8,870 nucleotides of DNA, taken from the NCBI GenBank assembly GCA_003156615.1, contig PMHI01000319.1, positions 2,757 to 11,626 of the forward strand. The letters run 5' to 3'. Position 1 is the stretch's first letter, and each line of letters opens with the position of its first letter. Both the position numbers and the translations under genes were made by a program. This stretch comes from Acidobacteriaceae bacterium. Its GTDB lineage: Bacteria; Acidobacteriota; Terriglobia; Terriglobales; SbA1. The notes under the pieces were generated by a model that worked only from the letters and a program-made list of their open reading frames with translations, had not been told where the DNA came from and searched no databases. Below are positions 1-5,857 of this stretch, piece after piece.

Positions 1-8
1 GAAAAAGG

Positions 9-2063
9 TCAGGGTTTCTTGCGGTGCGCCTCGAACCAGTTGAGGGTGTAGACGACCTTGGCGACTTGGTGGCTCGGGCGGCGGCTGAGGCCGTGCGGTT
101 CGCCAGGAAAGCGCACGAGAGCGGACTCCACTTTCAGGAGTTTGAGGGCCGCGTAGTATTGTTCGGCTTCGGATATAGGAGTGCGAAAGTCTTCCTCGCC
201 GGTCATCAGCAAAGTGGGCGTCTTCACATTTTTCACCAGGGAAATTACCGAGCGCTTCATGTAGTCGTCGGTGTAATCCCAGGGATTGCCGGAGAACCAG
301 TATTGTGCGCCGAAAGATGGCAGATCGGAGGTCAGGACCCAGCTATACCAGTTGATGACGGGATAGAGACTGGCGGCTGCGCGGAAACGATCGGTGTGAT
401 CGATCATCCAGCAGGTGAGAACACCGCCGCCCGAGCCACCGGTGACGAAGAGGTTGTCCTTATCGATGTAGTTCTTGGCGAGAATCGAGTCGACGCCGGA
501 GTCGAGGTCTTGGAAATCATTACCGGGATAGGCGTGGTGAATAAGATTGGCGAACTCTTCGCCGTAACTGGTGCTGCCCCGCGGGTTGGTGTAGAGGATG
601 ACGTAACCTTTGGCGGCCCAGATTTGCGCGTTGAGGTCGAACCGATCACCGTAGTTCGAGAAGGGACCGCCGTGAATCTGCAGAATCAGGGGATATTTCT
701 TGGAGGGATCAAAATCAGGCGGCTTGATGATCCAGCCTTCAATTTTACGTTTATCGAAGGAAGAGTCGTACCAGAGTTCTTCGACGGACCCGAGTTTCTT
801 GCCGTTAAAGAGTTCGCGATTGAGAGAAGTGAGGACATCGAGTTTGGGATTTGTGAGAGAAGCAACCGCAACGTCGCCGGGATCGGAGGGAGTGTCGTAC
901 TGGATGGAGAAGGAGCCATTCTTGGCGATGCTGAAATTGCCGCCCGCGTTGAGATGATCGGCGAGAACCTTGGATGAGCCGTCCAAGGGTAAGTAGGCGA
1001 GCTTGGTGTCGCCCTGGTCGGTATAAGCGAAGAAGATGCCTTTGCCGTCGGCGGCCCAGCGGGGATCGGACACGTCGCGATCGAGTTTGGAGGTGACCGG
1101 GTGGGGATTGCTGCCATCGCGGTTGGCAACATATAGGTACGTAGTCTGATGGCCTTGGTAACGGTCATCGAAGCCGGTGTAGGCGATGAGTTTACCGTCT
1201 GGGGAAACATCCGGCGACTGGTTGGGACCGTTGCGATGGGTGAGTTGGGTGAGGGAACCGTCAGCCACGCGGATTTCGAAGAGTTCGGTGTGGAGGGGTT
1301 CGTATTCGTAGTTTGCGGTGCCATTCATGGAAAAGATGAGAGCCTTTCCATCGGGAGCCCAGGAGGCATAGGAGCCACCAAAATCACCGACACCAGGGCC
1401 ATGGGGGAAATTGCCGGTAGTCAGTTGACGCGGCGCACCGCCGTCTGCGGCTACGACGAAAATTTGCGAATAGCCTGGTTTCAGGTATCCAGGGCCGTTG
1501 AAGCGGTAGATGAGATCTTCATAAACCTTGGGTGCGTCAGCCCACTTGGCGCCCTCGGGTGCAGCGGGAAGCGTGGCGATTTTTGGAGGAGGGGAGGAGA
1601 CGAGCGAGGTGAAAGCGAGCTGCCTTCCGTCAGGAGACCAGGAAATGCCGGCAGGAGCATTTTCGACGTCTGTGAGTTTGGCCGTCTGGCCCGAATCCAT
1701 CCAGCGAACATAGAGTTGAGATTTGCCATCGCGGTCAGAAATGAAGGCCAGACGACTGCCATCAGGGGACCAGCGCGGGGAAGAGTCGCCATAAGTGCCG
1801 GTGGTGAGGGGACGATGTTCGGAGCCATCGAAATTGACGATCCAGAGGTTGGAGACACGGCGATCGGAAGCGACTTCCGCAGACTGGCGGACGTAGACGA
1901 TGCGTTTGCCGTCGGGTGAGATTCGCGGATCGGCAGCCACCTGAACCGAGAAAACATCCAAGGGCTCCAGCCGATTAGCATTTTCCTGACCGATGCTGGT
2001 GAGAGGGCAAAGCAGAATAAAAAAGATGACTGCGATGGAGAAAGGACGAAATTCCTGAGACAC
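9..2063 (-). CDS. Secreted S9-family peptidase (prolyl oligopeptidase / acylaminoacyl-peptidase type)
   Basis: Predicted exported serine peptidase cutting short peptides, probably a dipeptidyl- or acylaminoacyl-peptidase of the S9B/S9C type; 684 residues, a normal full length. The GTG at 2063 is preferred because AAAGGAG lies 7 bases upstream; the frame stays open to an ATG at 2120, but that adds 19 charged residues before the signal. From GTG the N-terminus is a signal peptide (basic start, hydrophobic FSIAVIFFILLCPLTSIG, then QENA), so it acts in the periplasm or outside. Residues about 40-380 hold at least six PD40/WD40-like propeller motifs (SPDGKRIVY, SPDGSRLAF, SPDGRQLAF, APDGKALIF, SPDGKLIAY, AADGKGIFF). 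The C-terminal third is the alpha/beta hydrolase: HGGP oxyanion motif at 464-467, nucleophile GGSGGG with Ser544, acid Asp625 (GEEDFR), His657 (GEPHG). Fold and family are sure; exact specificity is not. It has its own promoter and stands apart from the lipid genes. Confidence 0.95.
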   Translation of the reverse strand: MSQEFRPFSIAVIFFILLCPLTSIGQENANRLEPLDVFSVQVAADPRISPDGKRIVYVRQSAEVASDRRVSNLWIVNFDGSEHRPLTTGTYGDSSPRWSPDGSRLAFISDRDGKSQLYVRWMDSGQTAKLTDVENAPAGISWSPDGRQLAFTSLVSSPPPKIATLPAAPEGAKWADAPKVYEDLIYRFNGPGYLKPGYSQIFVVAADGGAPRQLTTGNFPHGPGVGDFGGSYASWAPDGKALIFSMNGTANYEYEPLHTELFEIRVADGSLTQLTHRNGPNQSPDVSPDGKLIAYTGFDDRYQGHQTTYLYVANRDGSNPHPVTSKLDRDVSDPRWAADGKGIFFAYTDQGDTKLAYLPLDGSSKVLADHLNAGGNFSIAKNGSFSIQYDTPSDPGDVAVASLTNPKLDVLTSLNRELFNGKKLGSVEELWYDSSFDKRKIEGWIIKPPDFDPSKKYPLILQIHGGPFSNYGDRFDLNAQIWAAKGYVILYTNPRGSTSYGEEFANLIHHAYPGNDFQDLDSGVDSILAKNYIDKDNLFVTGGSGGGVLTCWMIDHTDRFRAAASLYPVINWYSWVLTSDLPSFGAQYWFSGNPWDYTDDYMKRSVISLVKNVKTPTLLMTGEEDFRTPISEAEQYYAALKLLKVESALVRFPGEPHGLSRRPSHQVAKVVYTLNWFEAHRKKP

Positions 2064-2070
2064 GGGGCGA

Positions 2071-2077
2071 CTCCTTT
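2071..2077 (-). promoter_or_regulatory. Ribosome binding site that sets the S9 peptidase start
   Basis: The minus strand reads AAAGGAG followed by 7 bases and then GTG at 2063. This is the strongest Shine-Dalgarno match seen in the window and places the start exactly before the signal peptide, rather than at the ATG 57 bases further upstream. Confidence 0.8.
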
Positions 2078-2088
2078 CGCGCAGGCAT

Positions 2089-2117
2089 GTTATCACCTCA
2101 TGGCGATTTTTCGCCAA
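2089..2117 (-). promoter_or_regulatory. Candidate sigma70-type promoter for the S9 peptidase
   Basis: On the minus strand TTGGCG (2112-2117, 4/6 to TTGACA) and GATAAC (2089-2094, 4/6 to TATAAT) are separated by 17 bases. This predicts a start near 2082 and an untranslated leader of about 19 bases that contains the strong ribosome site. The consensus match is moderate; the good spacing and the fit to the ribosome site are the main support. It implies the peptidase can be transcribed independently of the upstream FHA-lipase gene. Confidence 0.4.
2101..2116. repeat. Perfect inverted repeat over the -35 region of the S9 peptidase promoter
   Basis: TGGCGA-TTTT-TCGCCA, 6-base arms with a 4-base centre, overlaps the proposed -35 element (2112-2117). 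It could be an operator or a chance palindrome. It is not followed by a T-tract, so a terminator is unlikely. A second small one, CGACG-CTC-CGTCG, lies at 2131-2143. Confidence 0.35.
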
Positions 2118-2292
2118 CAACGCAAACGAACGACGCTCCGTCGCTCATTCCCGCTCCCGTGTACGATAATCCGCTCTCGGTTGGGAAAATGCATATGGAC
2201 TTTTTATGGACTTTCTGCGCGACCTCAAGCTTTCGTGGTTCCCGCTTCGAATGACTGATTTTGGGAGTTTTTGTCTCAGCAACTTGGAGCTT

Positions 2293-2319
2293 CCTCGGGC
2301 CGTCCAGCGCGGCCCAAGG
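2293..2319 (-). terminator. GC-rich hairpin just after the FHA-lipase stop (terminator-like, no U-tract)
   Basis: The minus-strand transcript can form a 10-pair stem, CCTTGGGCCG with CGGCCCGAGG (one G-U pair), around a 7-base loop, beginning about 20 bases after the stop codon at 2340-2342. No run of U follows, so an intrinsic terminator is only partly supported; it may instead protect the 3' end or assist Rho. The rest of the 276-base gap 2064-2339 holds the peptidase promoter and no convincing gene. Confidence 0.4.
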
Positions 2320-2339
2320 TTTGTCTACAGTTCGCGGGT

Positions 2340-4076
2340 TCACAGCGAATCATCGCGCATGAGCTCCAGTTTTAGTCGCTTCTTCACGTCGCTATCCACG
2401 AACATCACACCATGATGCTGGCGCACGGGATGGATCTCGGTTCGTTCCATACAGGCGCTCAATTCGGGAACGCTGCCGTCGCCCGCTGGCTCGGAGAGCG
2501 AACTGATGCTCCGACATAGCCCATTCGCGTCGCATTCCAAACGTACCTTGGTTACCGTCTTCAGCCCATAGCCGAAGATACAGACGGTGGGTACGCTGGA
2601 CCGAGTGCCGAGCTCGGTGCGGAACTCCCGGGTCACGGCCAGAAGCTTCCGTCTCGGTTCCGGGAGCCAGCTTCCGTTCCCCAACGTGTCGAAAGGTGTT
2701 CCGGCTGCCGTGGCGACACAGGGGTAAACTGGCAGTAAGTGATATGTGGATGGCCACGTAGCCAGTACCTCTCTTAGCCACCGATCCAGCACTCCGAGGG
2801 GAAACAGATTCACGCCTTCCACCATGGCCGCGAAGGTGTGAGGCGCGCCAGAATGCGGGCCTCCCATGAGTACCAGCCTGCCGACCTTCTTTTTGCCGCC
2901 CAGGCGCTCAACATAGTAGCGGCTCAACAAGCAGCCCAGACTGTGCGCGATAATCGTAATCGGTGGGGTGACCTTCCAACCTTCAAGAACGGCCGCCAGC
3001 TTGCGGGCCGACACTCTCACGTCCTGTCTGAAATCATAAGAGAACTCCAGCAAGTCCCGCCCTGACTCGTAACCCAGCTCTTCTACCAGAAAATCAGTCA
3101 ACAAGCTGTACTGCTGCAGCTTGATGAAGTTCGGAATAATGACCACTTCATCCAATACGCCGCGCGCTTCGAGCTGATTGGCTAGGGCCAGCTCGTCCAC
3201 GTGCGAGAGCAGGTGGCGAACATTAGGCCAGATAAGCTCGCTTCCCCTCCACAACTTAGAACCCCCCATACCAGGAATGACGACGACCGGACGCCGTCCG
3301 GGTTTGATGGCCTCGTCTGCCACAGTCAGATCGTCGCATGAGAATACCGCTTTGTAGATCAGCTGCGCGTTTCCGATCCGGATGGCGTCGCCATCCGCCA
3401 ACAGGTGTCTGTCGATCCGCGCCCCGCCGACCCAGGTGCCATTGCCGCTGTTCAGATCCTGAATCATGAAGCTGTCTCCGCGGCGCTCCACCCGCGCATG
3501 GTGGCGTGAAACGCTTTGCCGATCGATCACGAGGTCGTTATCCGGCAAACGGCCAATGGTCAGCGTCTCGCTGTCGAGCGCGACCTCCCAAGTCCTGCCA
3601 GCGGAGCGCACCGCCAGCCGCGCAGTGTTCGTCTCCGCCACTTCCATTTGCAGGGAAACCTGGGAGAGCGCTGTATCCATGTCCGCAACGGAATTGAGCC
3701 GGGTCATCTGCTCGGCTTCAGGCGCGCCCGCTTCGAAGCGCGCGCTGACGTCCCCAATCACTAGGGTGTCACCCGACTTGAGCAGGCGACGCTCGACGCG
3801 CACACCGTTAATCCAAGTCCCGTTGGGGGACCCGACATCGACGATAGTACAGCCTGCCGCGCCGCACTCGATCAAGGCATGGTTTCGAGAAACTCTGGAA
3901 TCCTGCACGACGATATCGTTGGTCGTCGACCGACCGATCCGGATGCGGGCTTTGGATAGCGTGAACTCCTGCCTACGGCTCCCCGGCAGCAGCAGAGTGA
4001 GGGTGCCGTAATGTCCCTGAATCAGCGCCCGGCTACCCGAATCACCGTCGCTATGTTCGTGATCCGGCATGGGCAT
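2340..4076 (-). CDS. Tandem-FHA protein fused to an LCAT/PGAP1-like lipase or acyltransferase
   Basis: 578 residues with three domains. FHA1, about 25-115, has IGRS at 47-50, SRNH at 63-66 and GSPNGTWING at 82-91. FHA2, about 152-245, has IGR at 174-176, SRHH at 190-193 and NSGNGTW at 209-215. The conserved Arg/Ser/Asn positions suggest both can bind phosphothreonine. Residues about 260-578 are an alpha/beta hydrolase resembling lecithin:cholesterol acyltransferase: the PVVVIPGMGGSKL strand-loop at 263-275, nucleophile AHSLG with Ser379, acid Asp533 in GDGSVP, and His554/555. No signal peptide or membrane helix is evident, so it is probably cytoplasmic. A Ser/Thr kinase signal may recruit or control a lipid esterase or acyltransferase, which is inference. 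Start ATG 4076 has only a weak GGTG upstream; an alternative ATG lies at 4070. It follows the Ser-hydrolase gene by 41 bases, so probably shares its transcript. The substrate is unknown. Confidence 0.9.
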   Translation of the reverse strand: MPMPDHEHSDGDSGSRALIQGHYGTLTLLLPGSRRQEFTLSKARIRIGRSTTNDIVVQDSRVSRNHALIECGAAGCTIVDVGSPNGTWINGVRVERRLLKSGDTLVIGDVSARFEAGAPEAEQMTRLNSVADMDTALSQVSLQMEVAETNTARLAVRSAGRTWEVALDSETLTIGRLPDNDLVIDRQSVSRHHARVERRGDSFMIQDLNSGNGTWVGGARIDRHLLADGDAIRIGNAQLIYKAVFSCDDLTVADEAIKPGRRPVVVIPGMGGSKLWRGSELIWPNVRHLLSHVDELALANQLEARGVLDEVVIIPNFIKLQQYSLLTDFLVEELGYESGRDLLEFSYDFRQDVRVSARKLAAVLEGWKVTPPITIIAHSLGCLLSRYYVERLGGKKKVGRLVLMGGPHSGAPHTFAAMVEGVNLFPLGVLDRWLREVLATWPSTYHLLPVYPCVATAAGTPFDTLGNGSWLPEPRRKLLAVTREFRTELGTRSSVPTVCIFGYGLKTVTKVRLECDANGLCRSISSLSEPAGDGSVPELSACMERTEIHPVRQHHGVMFVDSDVKKRLKLELMRDDSL

Positions 4077-4117
4077 AGCTTACACCAGGGAAATTAGGGA
4101 TATGCCGCTCGGTTGGC

Positions 4118-4981
4118 TTATGACTGCCGCATCAGCCACTCAGCAGCTTCCGCCCAGAGCAGAGGCTTCATTTGCTCGCGAAAGTAACCAAAGTGACCAA
4201 TCGCCCGGAGTCCGAACTCGGAAGGAAGGATGTGACGGCCGGACTTGGCGGCGCGGGTGTAGCAGTTCATTAAGTGTTCGACGGCCGCATGAGGAGCGTA
4301 AATATCATCCGCAAAACTGTAGTAGAGAATCGGCGCTTCAAAGGTTTCGAAATGCCGGCGTTTCACTTTTCCGGTATGGTCGACGATGTACTCCGGATGG
4401 CGGCACCATCGGGCCCACTCCAAGATAACGCCCCCTGGCAGATCTTCGCCAAGTCCAAGCCGTCGGGCGGGAAAATAGGTGAAGGCGGACGTGATACTGG
4501 GGACGAGCAGATACCAGAACGCCGCCATCACAAAATTTCGCGGAAAACCCCACAATCTCCAGTACCCACTTTGCCCAGCGATGGCCAGCATCGCTCGGAT
4601 CCGGCCATTGTTAGGAGCTAACCCAACCAACTGCGCGCCGACACTATGGCCGATGACCATGAGCTTCTCGGAAGCATGCTGGCACGCGATCCAGTCGATG
4701 ATTCCGGCGACATCCTTCTCGCCCCAATCGCTCATCCTGGCTTTGAAACGGAACAGGCTCTTCGGGCGCGAGTCGCCAATTCCCCGGTAGTCGAAGCAGA
4801 GGACGCTGAACCCCTGATCGCAGAGATAGCTCGCAAACTTCCTATAAAATGCTCGCTTCACGCCAACCGCCGAATTAATGAGCAGGAAGGGGCTGCTCGG
4901 TGTGGGGCCATCCGGCTGGAACAAGGTTGCGGCGAGCCGCATGCCATCGGTCGCCGGCAGCCTGAGATCCTCGATTTTCAT
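4118..4981 (-). CDS. Alpha/beta hydrolase, Ser nucleophile (COG4757-like)
   Basis: 287 residues, complete single-domain alpha/beta hydrolase. Visible elements: the strand and oxyanion region FLLINSAVGV (32-41), FDYRGIGDSRP (63-73), nucleophile elbow GHSVGAQ with Ser113, acid at Asp225 or Asp226 (SFADDIYAP), and His263 (IGHFGYF). The hydrophobic aromatic insert near 145-172 probably forms a lid or membrane-facing surface, which would suit a lipid-like ester or thioester substrate. The layout resembles the poorly characterised COG4757 group; no specific reaction can be named. The ATG overlaps the stop of the upstream Asp-nucleophile hydrolase as ATGA, so translation is probably coupled. No Shine-Dalgarno sequence is seen, and a strong inverted repeat lies 12 bases upstream of the start. 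A role as thioesterase or acyl-releasing enzyme in the operon is inference. Confidence 0.9.
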   Translation of the reverse strand: MKIEDLRLPATDGMRLAATLFQPDGPTPSSPFLLINSAVGVKRAFYRKFASYLCDQGFSVLCFDYRGIGDSRPKSLFRFKARMSDWGEKDVAGIIDWIACQHASEKLMVIGHSVGAQLVGLAPNNGRIRAMLAIAGQSGYWRLWGFPRNFVMAAFWYLLVPSITSAFTYFPARRLGLGEDLPGGVILEWARWCRHPEYIVDHTGKVKRRHFETFEAPILYYSFADDIYAPHAAVEHLMNCYTRAAKSGRHILPSEFGLRAIGHFGYFREQMKPLLWAEAAEWLMRQS

Positions 4982-5814
4982 TTTTCGTTTTGAGTCTGGA
5001 ATGGCATTCCAGACACTGTCGGCGCGACCTCAAGGTCTGATGCGAAAAACCCCAGCAACTGATCGGAAAGCGCCTCCGGGACGTTCAAGGGAAGGAGGTG
5101 GCCGGAATCGAAGAATTGGACGCGCGCGTCTGGGATCATCTGGGAAGCTCTCTCAGCAAAAGTGATCGGAATGGCCCCATCGCGTTGGCCATGCAGGATC
5201 AGGGTTGGAGCGGTAATCTGGTTCAGCATTGCGGCAGTTCTCCCCAACACTTCCGCCGCGTTCCCCCAACGGACCACCCAGACCAGCCGCCGTGCACCCA
5301 CCAGCCCCCGGAAAGGTTTTCGAAAGCGTTCCAGAATTTCAGGCAGCGCGGGGTCAGCCCTCTCGATGATGGACTGAATCCCACCGTTCCAAATCGCGAG
5401 GACCATTGCAGGCGCGAAAATCTCGCCGAGGACCGGCGTGCGCAGCAGACGGAAAAACCACGGCGGCCGGAACTCAGGAAACAACGGAGGTGAGAGCAAC
5501 GCGAGGCGACGCGTTCGCTCAGGGTAAGCAGCGGCCAAGTGAACTGCGATGGCGGAGCCGGCGTCATGCCCCACTACATCCCACGCTGAGAAGCCGAGAT
5601 CGCGGCCCAGGATGTCTAACTCCTCCGCGAAACGCCTGGGGTCTCGTGAACCATCGGAAAAAGGCGGCGACTCGCCCAGTCCGGGCAGATCAACGACTAT
5701 GCAGGTGTGCTGATCTTGCAGCCGTTCCACTACGAAGTCCCAAAGGCGGCCGCCGGTGGGTATCCCGTGTAGGAATAAAACGGGTGGACCGCTTCCACGG
5801 ACCCAATAATTCAT
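4978..5814 (-). CDS. Alpha/beta hydrolase with Asp nucleophile (epoxide hydrolase / dehalogenase-like)
   Basis: 278 residues. HGIP at 16-19 fits the HGxP oxyanion motif of epoxide hydrolases and haloalkane dehalogenases. The nucleophile elbow is VGHDAGS with Asp84 instead of Ser (codon GAC, checked on the DNA). The acid is Asp212 (GQRDGAIP) and the base His239 (SGHLLP). An Asp nucleophile points to a covalent alkyl-enzyme route, as in epoxide or C-halogen hydrolysis. However, the cap (about 115-200) has no tyrosine, so the paired ring-opening tyrosines of known epoxide hydrolases are absent. The residue after the nucleophile is Ala85, not the halide-binding Trp of haloalkane dehalogenases. 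The reaction is therefore uncertain. The N-terminus begins almost at the first strand (MNYWVRGSGPPVLFLHG), but no other in-frame start exists. The start is 25 bases after the flavoenzyme stop with no ribosome site; the end overlaps the next gene by ATGA. Confidence 0.9.
   Translation of the reverse strand: MNYWVRGSGPPVLFLHGIPTGGRLWDFVVERLQDQHTCIVVDLPGLGESPPFSDGSRDPRRFAEELDILGRDLGFSAWDVVGHDAGSAIAVHLAAAYPERTRRLALLSPPLFPEFRPPWFFRLLRTPVLGEIFAPAMVLAIWNGGIQSIIERADPALPEILERFRKPFRGLVGARRLVWVVRWGNAAEVLGRTAAMLNQITAPTLILHGQRDGAIPITFAERASQMIPDARVQFFDSGHLLPLNVPEALSDQLLGFFASDLEVAPTVSGMPFQTQNEK
4994..5014. repeat. 21-base palindrome upstream of the Ser-hydrolase start
   Basis: Perfect 10-base arms GTCTGGAATG and CATTCCAGAC around a single G at 5004. 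It lies inside the last codons of the Asp-nucleophile hydrolase, 12 bases before the next ATG at 4981. In RNA it would form a 9-pair stem with a 3-base loop directly beside the ribosome landing region; as DNA it resembles a dimer-protein operator. It is the longest perfect inverted repeat noticed in the window. Confidence 0.6.
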
Positions 5815-5829
5815 CGTGCTGGTGCTTGA

Positions 5830-5857
5830 CCCGATGGCGCTACCTCGTTGGCGCTAC
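5830..5857 (-). repeat. 14-bp imperfect tandem duplication at the flavoenzyme/hydrolase junction
   Basis: On the minus strand GTAGCGCCAACGAG (5844-5857) is followed directly by GTAGCGCCATCGGG (5830-5843); 12 of 14 bases match. The second copy supplies the TAG stop of the flavoenzyme (5840-5842). Because 14 is not a multiple of 3, the duplication changes the reading frame of the gene end. Confidence 0.75.

Noticed and set aside
24..977. 317-codon open frame on the plus strand
   Set aside because: It lies entirely antisense to the well-supported S9 peptidase hydrolase domain, has no recognisable motif, and is a shadow of that gene's codon bias.
2064..2120. N-terminal extension of the S9 peptidase to ATG 2120
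   Set aside because: The strong ribosome site 7 bases before GTG 2063 and the signal peptide directly after it favour the shorter form; the extension would also cover the proposed promoter.
3466..4011. 181-codon plus-strand open frame opposite the FHA domains
   Set aside because: Antisense shadow with a Ser/Arg-rich composition and no motif; the FHA domains on the minus strand are clear.
234..4096. 14-base direct match CACCAGGGAAATTA at 234-247 and 4083-4096
   Set aside because: One copy is inside the peptidase coding region and the other in an intergenic gap; a 14-base match in a window this long is within reach of chance and the flanks do not align.
4978..5814. Calling this gene simply haloalkane dehalogenase or epoxide hydrolase
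   Set aside because: The Asp nucleophile is clear but the family-specific Trp and cap tyrosines are missing, so only the broader call is justified.
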